Shown here piece by piece: positions 21,435-31,198 of a stretch of DNA of 64,000 nucleotides. A program made the translations under genes and the position numbers. The notes under the pieces were generated by a model. The model did no database searches. It was not told the origin of the DNA and saw only the letters and a program-made list of their open reading frames with translations. The stretch comes from Pyrenophora tritici-repentis (taxonomy: Eukaryota; Ascomycota; Dothideomycetes; Pleosporales; Pleosporaceae), in NCBI RefSeq assembly GCF_003171515.1, contig NC_089398.1:1612001-1676000 (forward strand). The letters run 5' to 3'. Position 1 is the stretch's first letter. Every line of letters starts with the position of its first letter.

Positions 21435-22002
21435 AGTCTGGAAGAGCTCACTGTTTGGGCAGACTTGATCACCTAGGTTTGACATACTAGTGTACAAGGG
21501 TCACTGTTGTCGCCAGACACGCCTATTCGGTGCCTACCCACACTGTCAAGTATTTTATGACACCTAGGTGTGATCACGCTTGATGGTATAGCGGGATGAC
21601 AGCCAAAGATTGCACTACTCCGCAAGCTAAAACAAGGGATGAAAGAGGAGTTATTGGAGTTACTTTACGTCGATCCATCATTCGGAGATACCCAAGGACG
21701 GCTTGTATCCTGTTTTCTTCTTCCATGTATATATATGCAGTACATCCACTTAGGGAATGCATTTTGCCATGACAGTTTACATACTATTCTTCCATTTTGT
21801 CACGATCATCAGCATGGGCCATGTCTAGTAGAGGAGCCGATGTAGCAATGAAAAAGCTTAGTAGTTTAAGTTTATCGTTCACGTCATCTATGTCCATGTT
21901 TTGCGCCTTGAGGATCACCGCGGATCAGTCGCAATATGCTCAGCTACCGCTTCATCATCATGTCGCTCACCTACTACATTTTCCCCTCACATCCGCATGC
22001 TT
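21435..22002. other. Convergent intergenic region containing MITE family 2 copy A
   Basis: 3' flanks of the kinase-vWA and glucosidase II beta genes. Apart from the MITE at 21466-21576, nothing is seen. Confidence 0.5.
21466..21576 (-). mobile_element. MITE family 2, copy A
   Basis: TGATCAC-CTAGGT on the left (21466) mirrors ACCTAGGTGTGATCA on the right (ends 21576). The right arm continues inward as TGTCAAGTATTTTATGACAC (21544-21563). The left arm lacks about 13 bp of the consensus terminal repeat. The interior (GTGTACAAGG, TAGTGTAC, GACACGCCTATT) matches copies B and C in reverse orientation. There is no coding capacity and no clear target duplication. Confidence 0.8.
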
Positions 22003-23826
22003 TTACAACTCACTGTGTTCTGGAGCAGCCTTCTTTACCTCGACGCCACAAACGGCAGGCGTGCCAACCTCCATTCTATACACGCACTTCTCCTCCTCAA
22101 CAATCTTCCAAATCTCGTCCTTTTCCGCACACGCCAGAATGACAAATGTGCTCCTGTTCGGGCCGTTCCAGCAATGCTGACCGTTTTCGTACCTGATGGC
22201 GATGCGCTCGCCGCTGCCCAAGCCCCTGCCGTCAGCAGGTAGCACCTCATCGACGGTGATGGAATCGATGCGCGCAAAGTTGCCCATGCCAGTATGACCA
22301 CCGCCTTTGATAGGCTTCTGCGTCGTCTTGTCAAGGAAGCAGTGTTCATATGTGTATTCGCCCGAGTCGGTAGACGTACAGCGGCCTTTGAGGGCGCGGA
22401 AGATGGAGTCGGGGCCGTAGTCGGTTGTGAGGTCTTCTTCGTGCTTTGTGAGTTCCGACTTGTCGTTATCTAGCTCTTGCTTGGCGAAGTTGAGCGAAGA
22501 CTTTGCGTCTGTGACGGCCTTGGGTTCGGGCGAGTCAGGGTCGGAGGTGTCGGCGAGGATGCCGTTCTCGATGAGCATGACGCGCAGGTCGCGGAGCTTG
22601 CTGTCGACCCAGCCACGCACAGACTCAGGTAGGTATTCTTCAAATTGGTAAACTGTAGAGGTTGGTCAGTTCAGCTCGGTATTTGGCGCGTGTCCTCAGG
22701 CCTGCACTTACGTAGCTCCACGTCGGACTCGTCAACGGTCTCAAACTCTTCCCATTTGATGGCGCTCTCGGACTCCAGGTTCAAAATCTCATCGAGATCA
22801 CGATCCAGAGCGTCGTTGGCGCCTGGCCGTTCTTGTGCAGCATAGTTCTCCCAAGCTTGGACGGCGCGTTTGACACCCTCGTCGTTGAAGTTGGGGTTGT
22901 ACTCCTCCTTGAAGCGCTTCAGCATACCCTCGAGCTCCTCCACTCTCGCTTGTGCAGCATTCCTCTCATTGCGCACCCGGACGACGTTGTCAGTGAGCTC
23001 CTGAATCCTCTGTTTAGCTAAGCCAGCCAGTACTGTGACCTTTCCGCCTTTGCCTGCGCCCTTGACGGCCTTGCCTCGCTCTGCCCTCTCGACCTCTGCC
23101 AGATTCTTCGTCAGTTCATCGACCTGCAGTGTCGCACCTTCAATCTTCGTCTTGAGTGTCTCTATGCGGTCTTCGACCTCCTTCCGCATGCGTCCAGCCT
23201 CGGCAATGAGCTCTTTCCGCCGTTGCTTCGCAGCACTGAGGCTCTTCTGCCTCGCCTCGTCCGCCTTCCTCCACTCCTTGCCTATCTTGGCACATTGATC
23301 CACACATTTTATACCGCCCACACCCTCGTATTCATCGCTGCCATCACAGCAGAGTTCGTAATCGCATGCGCCGTCATTGACGTTTGTGAAGGGGATATAG
23401 CTCGGCTGGTGGCCCTTGTTCTTGCAATAGAAGCCGGGGAGAGCAGGCGTGGCGTTGACGTCCTTGGCCTTGAAGCTCAAAGGTTGGGGTGGGGAGAGCG
23501 GTGAGAGGTATGCACATGCCGCTGTGCCTGGCTCGTCGGACCCATCAGGGCAGTCGCAGTAATCGTCGTTCAAGCGGGAAATGGGAAGCGTGATTGAAGG
23601 ATTCGAAATACAACTAAATGTCTCGGCGTCCTTGTAGTACTTTGCAACTACACATTGACTGTCAGTACACAGCTTGTTGTGTTTGTAACCTCTCCATAAG
23701 CTTCACTAGGTACAACATACACTCCGGGCCTACACCCCGCGGCCTGGCGGGGTCTGACGCCGCATCTGCAGTGCTGGCGAGGATGGGCAGTATAAAGGCT
23801 AATGAAGAAACGTGCTTCCTCCCCAT
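22003..23826 (-). CDS. GTB1: Glucosidase II beta subunit (PRKCSH-like), ER lumen
   Basis: Exons 23826-23721, 23647-22712 and 22652-22003 encode 563 residues. The product starts with a signal peptide (MGRKHVSSLAFILPILASTADA). The N-terminal domain has the cysteine-rich LDL-receptor-A-like repeats with Asp/Glu calcium sites (DDYCDCPDGSDEPG and DGACDYELCCDGSDE). A long Lys/Glu coiled coil (about 150-280) follows, then the mannose-6-phosphate-receptor-homology domain with NGQHCWNGPNRS. This subunit holds and activates the catalytic alpha subunit, which trims glucose from N-glycans in the calnexin cycle. The C-terminus reads HSEL instead of the usual HDEL ER-retrieval signal. Introns are 73 and 59 bp. 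Confidence 0.95.
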
Positions 23827-24174
23827 TTTCAATGTAGTCGAAGCAATTGCAGGCTTGAGACTCCAAGACGCCTGAAATGCCACATCGACTTAAGTTCCAG
23901 GGTCCAACCTGCCGACCAATCGCATTTGGACCATGGCTTAGTCATCCAAGCTCCCTGTCCGCCCGCTCCTACCTTCACCTCCACTCCCCGGTCAGGGCTA
24001 CGATGCTATCACCCGGGCACCCAGGGAGCGAGAAACCAGTGACACTTCACTTTCACCCTCTCTTCCTCCCTCTCCACGACCACAACAACGTAGTTTGATG
24101 ATAATCAAGGCTTATAAGAGAGGTAAAATGAAGAGTAAAGAAAGAGAATATAAGATAGAAAAACCATTATTAAT
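23827..24174. other. Intergenic, no gene seen
   Basis: Upstream region of the glucosidase II beta gene, up to the target site of Copia 2. A CT-rich stretch at 24045-24085 is present. No gene is seen. Confidence 0.5.
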
Positions 24175-24179
24175 GTTCC

Positions 24180-24371
24180 TGTCGGATCGTGAGTATCGGT
24201 AGAGACGTCGGCTGCTGGACACTTCGGCCCGACTTCGGCCCACCTTGCGCAAGAGCTTAGGTATACCTTCGTAGCACCTATGTTCGTAGATATCAATTAG
24301 AACCACCGAACAGAATGCATTCCTAGTTATCGTTATTTCCCTTTACGCACTTAGTGCAAAGCCAACCAACA
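24180..24371 (+). repeat. 5' LTR of Copia 2
   Basis: 192 bp, starting TGTCGGATCG and ending CCAACCAACA. By direct comparison it is identical to the 3' LTR. Preceded by the target duplication GTTCC. Confidence 0.96.
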
Positions 24372-24562
24372 CTGATCAGTGATTGCTTGAGGCGATCACA
24401 GACAGCAAGGAAGAAGAGACAGACCGCATCTTTGACAGCCTCCCTAACGCACGACGTTATACTCCTGAGAGAAGATTCTGTGCTAAGAACAGAGCGAGGC
24501 AGAGATAACGCATAGCGATCAAAACCTCCCTCTAAGCTGCTAATCCAGGCCGAAGCTCGATT

Positions 24563-24713
24563 ACAGCGCGTCAGCAACGCACAAAGACACACTGTTGAAA
24601 TCCCGACGCGAGAAGTCTTGGGACGACTACAGCACGTCAGCAGCGCAGAGCGACAGACTATTGATATCCCGACGCGAGAAGTCTCGGGACGACTATAGTG
24701 CGTCAGCAACGCG
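24563..24713 (+). repeat. 66-bp tandem repeats with hairpins in the Copia 2 leader
   Basis: CGTCAGCARCGC recurs at 24569, 24635 and 24701, exactly 66 bp apart, giving about 2.3 units. Each full unit carries TCCCGACGCGAGAAGTCTYG plus GGA, which can fold into a stem (TCCCGA against TCGGGA). In the first unit the T at the Y position keeps pairing as G-U. The position between LTR and gag suits a packaging or dimerisation signal, but this is inference. Confidence 0.7.
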
Positions 24714-24825
24714 TAGCGATTCCGTACGAGCGTCCCCGGACGATCCTATCACGTACAACCACAAGCGCTGGAACCGACCAACCAGCTAGACAAGACAAGG
24801 CAACGCGTCAATATACACCGGCACG

Positions 24826-25653
24826 ATGGCAGGCAGCCAGAGCAACTCTGGCGATACAGACGCTGATGTTCAAGAGCAACTACTCAACTATCCATCCGAA
24901 CGCAATACAAGCAAGCGCGCAGAAACTATATCCCCAGGAGCGAAGTTTACTGCTGAACACCTTATGCGACACTGTCCATACACAGTCACGTTTGACTATA
25001 TCAACCCATCTCTCTGGGGTGTACCCGCACCAGAGGATGCAGACGAGACGCACGCAACAACCTGGGTCGCGAAGGCTATCCACGACTACCATGTAGGAAT
25101 GGAATGGGATGAGAGACTATACTTCGACTACCAATGGGACTTTGAAGGATGGACACGAGAGCTATTCCAGAAGGTTGAGCGCACTACGCTAAGATCTCTG
25201 AAGACTGTGCTCCGGTATAGGGGAGTCTATACAGGCAAATTTCGGGCTAGAGTAGCTGATTCCCTCTTCAACTTACTAGGAGGAGAAAACGCTCCCGAAT
25301 GGGACCCTGCAGAGTTCAAGGCCGAGAAGTTTGACGAACGTTCTGAGGCGTACCAGCGTCAGCAGAACGCACATCTAGCAGCCCCTATAGATAGACAAGC
25401 GCAGCAGCCACTGCAACAGACGCAGCCACTGGAACCGCTACAGCCGCAGCCACAACGTCCGTCACAGGGCGAGCAGTATAGAGTGAGACAAGGCGTTCGA
25501 AGCCACCCGCAATATCAAGAGCTACAACAACCGCCCTACGCGATCAATGCCTATGCAGGACCACAGCCTCGACAAACGGAGCAGGCTATGCAACCACAAC
25601 AATGGTACCCGCAGACACAGACACGACCCCAGCGACCGCATACGGCGAGGTGA
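24826..25653 (+). CDS. Copia 2 Gag, N-terminal frame
   Basis: A 275-residue frame with ATG at 24826. It begins with a polar stretch, then a folded-looking region with aromatic residues (HCPYTVTFDYINPSLWG, FDYQWDFEGWTRELF, about 60-110), and ends in a Gln/Pro-rich tail. It stops at 25653 inside the next frame, with a 52-bp overlap. I recognise no domain. By position it is the first part of the structural protein. The next coding frame is shifted by -1. Confidence 0.7.
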   Translation: MAGSQSNSGDTDADVQEQLLNYPSERNTSKRAETISPGAKFTAEHLMRHCPYTVTFDYINPSLWGVPAPEDADETHATTWVAKAIHDYHVGMEWDERLYFDYQWDFEGWTRELFQKVERTTLRSLKTVLRYRGVYTGKFRARVADSLFNLLGGENAPEWDPAEFKAEKFDERSEAYQRQQNAHLAAPIDRQAQQPLQQTQPLEPLQPQPQRPSQGEQYRVRQGVRSHPQYQELQQPPYAINAYAGPQPRQTEQAMQPQQWYPQTQTRPQRPHTAR

Positions 25654-26981
25654 CACCTTTCCCTCAGCAACCTACAAACCGAGTACCTGACAGACCCCTT
25701 GGCCTACCACATGACCCGTACAAGACGCTACCGCCGCGATGGTCTCGCAACGATCGGCTCGAAGCCAATACGATCACGCAGTTCTCTAAGCTATGGGACA
25801 ATAGCAACAAGTATACAGGGAATGCGTACGATCTCCTAGACGATAAGATTAAGATCTTCTTCAGCATCTGCTGGCAGGTAGATATCCAGGAGGAGCAGTT
25901 TCACGCAGTGTTTCCCCGTATCCTTACCGGGCGTGCAGAGACGTTCTACATACAGGTTGTAGAGAGAGATGATAGCTTTGCTGATGCGTACATGGCAATC
26001 AAAAACCACTTCGACCATGACGTCCATCACCAGCACTACTACACAGACTGGACGACTACAACCTTCGCTCGCACCCGCGCAGAGAACCCTGATAAGGGAC
26101 TACACGAGGTTCTGCAGATCCTGCTTGACAAGCTGCAGCTATGCCAGCGTGCCCTTGGCAAGAACTTTGAGGGTGAGGATGCCCTCCGCACTACGGTCAT
26201 CAATGCCTGCCGAGGAGTACCAGAACTTGAGATGGCACTGTTCAAGCCAGCCACAATCTGTGAAGGACTCTTCTCAGATCTACGATCCGCAGTGGAAACA
26301 CACCTAGCACGGCAACACACCGCCCAGTTGGTCACAGAAGATCAATACTACCTAGACCGCCGATACAACGGCAATGGAAGGATCCGAGGTGGATCTCGAG
26401 GTGGAGGAGGATTCAGAGGCGGATCCAGAGGAGCATACCGAGGAGGCGAGCAGCGCGACGACAACGGACGAGGATTCAAGCCACGTTGGAGGAAGAAATG
26501 CTTTGTTTGCCGGAAGGAAGGATGCTGGTCTACCAACCACACAGATAAAGAGCGCAAAGATGCCCGTGCGCAGTTCTTCTCTACGCTATACTTTACAGGT
26601 GCACAGCCCCTGAGGACTTCTCCGTACATCTTGCAGAATACGAAGGGATCGAGCACACCAGCCAGTACAATCAGAGAGGCTGGAGAGAGGAGGAAGACTG
26701 CGAGGATGACGAGGATGACGACGTCGCGGAAGCACATTCTGAACACCAGTTCTTCAAGGAGCAATGCCTTGCAGACCAGGCGTTCTTGCATCATATCTCG
26801 GGCGACGACATATACAGCCGAGACGCGCCGTCAGCACCAGCATCGCAGTTCCTGCTTGAGGACCGCTACACACGATCTGTGTACCAAGGAATCCTACCAG
26901 ATACAGGCGCTGCAAACGTATCCACGGTCGGCAAGGAGCAATACCTCGCACTTACGAGAGAAGATCCGACGGTTAAGTTAG
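25602..26981 (+). CDS. Copia 2 Gag, core and nucleocapsid frame
   Basis: The frame has its own ATG at 25602. Residues about 45-260 form a retrotransposon Gag core (FSKLWDNSNKYTG, ILTGRAETFYIQVV, YMAIKNHFD). It is followed by an RGG/Gly-rich basic stretch (about 250-290) and a zinc knuckle (CFVCRKEGCWSTNHTDKE). Real Gag sense ends near 26600, and the remaining residues to 26981 are a shadow of Pol. Pol continues in the -1 frame at about 26600. Confidence 0.8.
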   Translation: MVPADTDTTPATAYGEVTPFPQQPTNRVPDRPLGLPHDPYKTLPPRWSRNDRLEANTITQFSKLWDNSNKYTGNAYDLLDDKIKIFFSICWQVDIQEEQFHAVFPRILTGRAETFYIQVVERDDSFADAYMAIKNHFDHDVHHQHYYTDWTTTTFARTRAENPDKGLHEVLQILLDKLQLCQRALGKNFEGEDALRTTVINACRGVPELEMALFKPATICEGLFSDLRSAVETHLARQHTAQLVTEDQYYLDRRYNGNGRIRGGSRGGGGFRGGSRGAYRGGEQRDDNGRGFKPRWRKKCFVCRKEGCWSTNHTDKERKDARAQFFSTLYFTGAQPLRTSPYILQNTKGSSTPASTIREAGERRKTARMTRMTTSRKHILNTSSSRSNALQTRRSCIISRATTYTAETRRQHQHRSSCLRTATHDLCTKESYQIQALQTYPRSARSNTSHLREKIRRLS

Positions 26982-29900
26982 ACACATCTACAGCAGGGAA
27001 AGCGTCTATTAAATTCGGAAAAGGCGAGGCTACAGCGTCGATTGGCACCGTGCAGGTCTCTACGGAGATCGGAAAAATCAACTTCGAAGTGCTCGAGGCG
27101 CCTACGCCGTTCTTGCTATGCCTTGCAGACATGGACCGCTTAAAGGTATACTTCAACAATACGACAGACGAGCTGGTTCAGGATGACGTACACATCCCGG
27201 TGATTCGCAAATGGGGACATCCTTGGTTCCATCTAAACAAGAGAGAGAGAGCAACTATGTTCCTAACGGAGACAGAATTGCGACGGCTCCATCGACGGTT
27301 TGGACACCCAGCTGTTACGCGACTAGTCAAACTCTTAAAGGATGCTGGCCATAACGACTTCGAAGAAAGAACCCTAGAAGAAGTCACTAAGTTCTGCCAC
27401 CACTGCCAGCTCCACAGCTCCGCGCCGCGCCGATTCAAATTCACTCTTAAGGATGATCACCACTTCAACTATGAGATCCTGGTGGACGTAATGTACCTAA
27501 GCAACAAACCTGTACTGCATGTGGTCGATTCCTCAACAGCGTTTCAAGGCGCGAGGTTCCTCAGCGCTATCTCAGCTAAAGAAACATGGCAAGCACTGCG
27601 GATACTATGGATCGACACCTACCAGGGACCACCCGACATCATCACGCATGATGCAGGTACTAACTTCGCGAGCGCAGAGTTCCGCGCAGAAGCAAAGATC
27701 ATGGGAGTCACATGCAAGCAAGTACCTACGGAGGCGCACTGGTCTATCGGCAAAACTGAGAGGTACCATGCCCCTCTACGCCGGGCATGGGACATACTCC
27801 ATGCAGAACTCACTGACACTATGTCCGACGACGCGATTCTCCAGATGGCTGTGAAGGCTGTTAACGATACTGCTGGCCCTGATGGACTAGTCCCGACGTT
27901 ACTAGTCTTTGGAGCGTACCCACGAATGACTGCAGAGTCACCGCCATCACCATCAATGGTCAAACGCAGCGAGGCTATTCAAAAGGCGACGAAAGCCCTG
28001 CGCAAGCTCACTGCAGAGCGCCAAGTTGCAGACGCCTTGAACACCCGCAATGGACCAGCCACTGCAGACATGCTCGCGCTCCCACTCCAGAGCGAAGTCT
28101 TAGTATGGAGAGAGAGTGATGGCTGGAATGGCCCGTACAAGATCGCCAGTACAGATGGCCACAACATCACTGTCGACATGGTTAATGGTCCAGCGACATT
28201 CAGATCAACTGTCGTTAAGCCATACTACAGACCAGACCACCTGTGGAGCGACCCTGATGCGCCACACGCGCCGAATGAGCCGAATGAGCCGCACGAGCCG
28301 ATAGCAGTACCTCCGGCAGCGCAACCACGTAGAAGAGGCCGCCCTCCAGGGTCAAAGAACAAGCGGAAGGCGCACGCGTACATCACCAAGAAGGAGCAGG
28401 ACGATCTTGAGCTAGCTATCAAGCTACGGAACGATGGCGTGATCACAACCTCAGGCGCCCCCTTTGAAGCGTCTGATGACCAAGAGATCAGCGACCTAGT
28501 AGGTCGTGGAGTCTTCAAGTTTGAGCAATACGACGAGAGGCTACACAGCAAGATCCGGATCTTTAAGTCACGCCTAGTACGTGAGGTCAAGGGAAAGACA
28601 ACTAAGCCTTATGAGAAATCCCGTCTGGTTATCCAAGGCTACCAAGACTATGGCAAGGAGGCTATCTTAACGCAGTCGCCAACCATCCAGCGATGTAGCC
28701 AGCGCCTGATTATGTCGCTGGCGCCTGGGCTAGTACAAAGCGGCATGAGCGTTGAGCTACGTGATATTACGCAGGCATACCCACAGGCTCAGACAACACT
28801 GAAGAGGACGATACTCGCACACCTCCCTACCGAGCTGGTACATCGATATCCAGAAGGCACGATACTCCACGTGATCAAGCCACTATATGGGATCGCGGAG
28901 GCAGGAGTCCACTGGTGGACAACATATCACGGACACCACTGCAAGGAACTAGATATGTCAACATCTACGTACGACCCATGCCTGTTGATCACGAACAGCG
29001 ACGACGCAGACGTCTTCGGCATCGTCGGTATGCAGACAGACGACACCCTCATGCTCGGAACGACCGCGTTCTTATCACGCGAAGAGAAAAAGATCCAGAA
29101 GGCGCAGTTTAGATCAAAACCAAAGGCTATGCTGACACCAGAGGTGCAGTTAGACTTTAATGGATGTACACTTACGATGGACGCCAGCAGAGTCTTAATC
29201 CTCAGGCAGAAAGGACAAGGAGGAAGGGTCAGGCTTGTTGATATTAGGGCACCCGACCGCGCGCAACAGTACACCGAGCAACGCGCCCGCGGAGCGTACA
29301 TCGCATCAACATGCCAACCAGAGGCATCATTTGATCTGTCCGTAGCTGCTCAAGCGCAGCAACCATCAGACGAGGACATTAAGGCACTCAACAAGCGCCT
29401 GAAATGGCAGATGGAGAATCTCACTCGTGGCCTACGCTACGTCACTGTCAACCTTACGGAGGCTAAGTTGATAGTCTTTGTAGACGGCTCCTTTGCCAAC
29501 AACAAGGACCTCAGCTCACAGCTAGGCTTTGTCCTCATGCTCGTCAACGAGTCCATTGGCGCCAACACCTTCACAATACAAGGCAACGTGATCCACTACA
29601 GCTCTACAAAGTGCAAGCGCATCACACGGAGCGTACTGGCCTCAGAGATCTACGGCATGGTCAACGGCTTTGACATAGGCATCGCGGTTGCAACCACGCT
29701 AAGGATAGTTACAGAACGACTTGGACTACCTGCAATTCCCTTGGTTATCTGTACAGACTCGTACTCCTTGTACGAGTGCCTAGTAAAGCTTGGGACAACG
29801 AAGGAGAAGCGCCTCATGATCGATATTATGGCGCTGCGCCAATCATATGAGCGTCGCGAGATCACGGAGATCCGCTGGATCAATGGCGAAGACAATCCTG

Positions 29901-30016
29901 CAGACGCCTTCACGAAGGCATCGCCAAACCGCGCTCTTGAACGCTTTATTGACGGCAATAAGCTGACAGTCCGAGTAGATGGATGGGTGCAGAGGCCAAC
30001 AAGCTTTGATGTTTAA
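26600..30016 (+). CDS. Copia 2 Pol: protease, integrase, reverse transcriptase, RNase H
   Basis: An open frame of more than 1,100 residues with no ATG at its start. Coding sense begins at about 26600 (APEDFSVHLAEYEG), so translation must enter from Gag. The protease site is LPDTGAANVS (26895 region). An HHCC zinc domain (LHRRFGHPA...CHHCQ) follows, then a D,D,E integrase (VDSSTAFQG / THDAGTNF / HWSIGKTERYH). The RT has LYGIAEAGVHW and the catalytic box MQTDDTLMLG. The RNase H has VFVDGSFANN and CTDSYSLYE. All catalytic residues are present and there are no stops, so this copy may be active or a very recent product of an active one. Confidence 0.93.
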   Translation, partial: CTAPEDFSVHLAEYEGIEHTSQYNQRGWREEEDCEDDEDDDVAEAHSEHQFFKEQCLADQAFLHHISGDDIYSRDAPSAPASQFLLEDRYTRSVYQGILPDTGAANVSTVGKEQYLALTREDPTVKLDTSTAGKASIKFGKGEATASIGTVQVSTEIGKINFEVLEAPTPFLLCLADMDRLKVYFNNTTDELVQDDVHIPVIRKWGHPWFHLNKRERATMFLTETELRRLHRRFGHPAVTRLVKLLKDAGHNDFEERTLEEVTKFCHHCQLHSSAPRRFKFTLKDDHHFNYEILVDVMYLSNKPVLHVVDSSTAFQGARFLSAISAKETWQALRILWIDTYQGPPDIITHDAGTNFASAEFRAEAKIMGVTCKQVPTEAHWSIGKTERYHAPLRRAWDILHAELTDTMSDDAILQMAVKAVNDTAGPDGLVPTLLVFGAYPRMTAESPPSPSMVKRSEAIQKATKALRKLTAERQVADALNTRNGPATADMLALPLQSEVLVWRESDGWNGPYKIASTDGHNITVDMVNGPATFRSTVVKPYYRPDHLWSDPDAPHAPNEPNEPHEPIAVPPAAQPRRRGRPPGSKNKRKAHAYITKKEQDDLELAIKLRNDGVITTSGAPFEASDDQEISDLVGRGVFKFEQYDERLHSKIRIFKSRLVREVKGKTTKPYEKSRLVIQGYQDYGKEAILTQSPTIQRCSQRLIMSLAPGLVQSGMSVELRDITQAYPQAQTTLKRTILAHLPTELVHRYPEGTILHVIKPLYGIAEAGVHWWTTYHGHHCKELDMSTSTYDPCLLITNSDDADVFGIVGMQTDDTLMLGTTAFLSREEKKIQKAQFRSKPKAMLTPEVQLDFNGCTLTMDASRVLILRQKGQGGRVRLVDIRAPDRAQQYTEQRARGAYIASTCQPEASFDLSVAAQAQQPSDEDIKALNKRLKWQMENLTRGLRYVTVNLTEAKLIVFVDGSFANNKDLSSQLGFVLMLVNESIGANTFTIQGNVIHYSSTKCKRITRSVLASEIYGMVNGFDIGIAVATTLRIVTERLGLPAIPLVICTDSYSLYECLVKLGTTKEKRLMIDIMALRQSYERREITEIRWINGEDNPADAFTKASPNRALERFIDGNKLTVRVDGWVQRPTSFDV

Positions 30017-30081
30017 TGCTATACACTGTCACTACCGATACAAGCAGAGTTACTAGCTATCCAGAAAGAAAAGACTTCCAG

Positions 30082-30273
30082 TGTCGGATCGTGAGTATCG
30101 GTAGAGACGTCGGCTGCTGGACACTTCGGCCCGACTTCGGCCCACCTTGCGCAAGAGCTTAGGTATACCTTCGTAGCACCTATGTTCGTAGATATCAATT
30201 AGAACCACCGAACAGAATGCATTCCTAGTTATCGTTATTTCCCTTTACGCACTTAGTGCAAAGCCAACCAACA
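30082..30273 (+). repeat. 3' LTR of Copia 2
   Basis: Identical to the 5' LTR across 192 bp. Followed directly by the target duplication GTTCC (30274-30278). Confidence 0.96.
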
Positions 30274-30278
30274 GTTCC

Positions 30279-31198
30279 AGTAATAGGACGAAGGTGCAAA
30301 GATTCGAATATAACGGAGGTGTCAACTTTTTCTCGCTCCCTGGGTGCTATCAACGTCGGTATGTACGGTATTAGAAGCTACTCGTCGATACCAGTGTCGA
30401 TTACATACACAATATCTACCGTGCTTCTTCTGTGGTCACAGGTTGTTGGCGGGCCTCACCTTAAGCGTTTGAAAATCATGTGATCCCTCCATCACCCCGG
30501 CTTTTTCGAATCTACGTCTGTTCAAGGTGAAAATGCAAGCATGCATTTCTCAACCCTTAATCGCCGTTGTGGCTGCTATCGACAAACATCACTTCGCTCC
30601 ACCTCAACAACTGCACAACTTACCTTATTGTGATATCTGAGCTGCCTGTCCAACACGGATATGACTTCCAAACCAGCAAATCCAGTTTTATGTCTCTCAC
30701 CGCCCTTATTGTAGAGTCTTCTGCCTACGATCTCGTGATCCTATCATCTCCAGCGCCAGTGTGTTTGACGCAGCTACCAAGGCCGAGAGCTGTAGCTGTA
30801 TCTGAGCAACAAACGGCTCTTTACCCCGCGCAAGTGCAGCGGCATCGGGTTTGTGACCAATGATCGCTCCAGGCAGAAGGCTCTGTTTGTCAATAACTCA
30901 ACGCCGACTGTGAGCATTTCAGCTCTTAGGTGGCGGTCAGTCTTTGCAGCTACGGCAAACGCAGAAATTGTGACTCGATCGCGCCGATGCCGAACCTCGA
31001 ACATGAACCCCATGTTGCAGCATGGCTGAACTTACCGGTTCTATTATGCACGCTGTTTGTCAGTGCATCAGGTTACGCGTCATGGCTTTTTCGACCACAT
31101 GCTTTTAATGTCTCCCTCTTCAAAAGCACTTGCTCCTGTCTATCCTCACAAGCCCTGGTCTCCATCAAGTTCGTAAGCAGTATCTCTTCGTCAAGGAG
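30279..31198. other. Intergenic, promoter and leader of the 954-aa gene
   Basis: No convincing coding frame is seen. The right part should contain the promoter and 5' leader of the downstream gene. An upstream exon cannot be excluded. Confidence 0.45.

Larger units (their letters stand above)
24180..30273 (+). mobile_element. Copia LTR retrotransposon 2, complete, recently inserted
   Basis: A 6,094-bp element. The 5' LTR (24180-24371) and 3' LTR (30082-30273) are identical over 192 bp, with TG..CA ends. The target duplication GTTCC sits at 24175-24179 and 30274-30278. Between the LTRs lie a leader with 66-bp tandem repeats, two Gag frames and one Pol frame with protease-integrase-RT-RNase H order (Copia). 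A purine-rich tract (AGAAAGAAAAG, about 30065-30075) precedes the 3' LTR and is the likely polypurine tract. No primer-binding match to initiator tRNA was found after the 5' LTR (CTGATCAGTGATTG). Confidence 0.96.
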
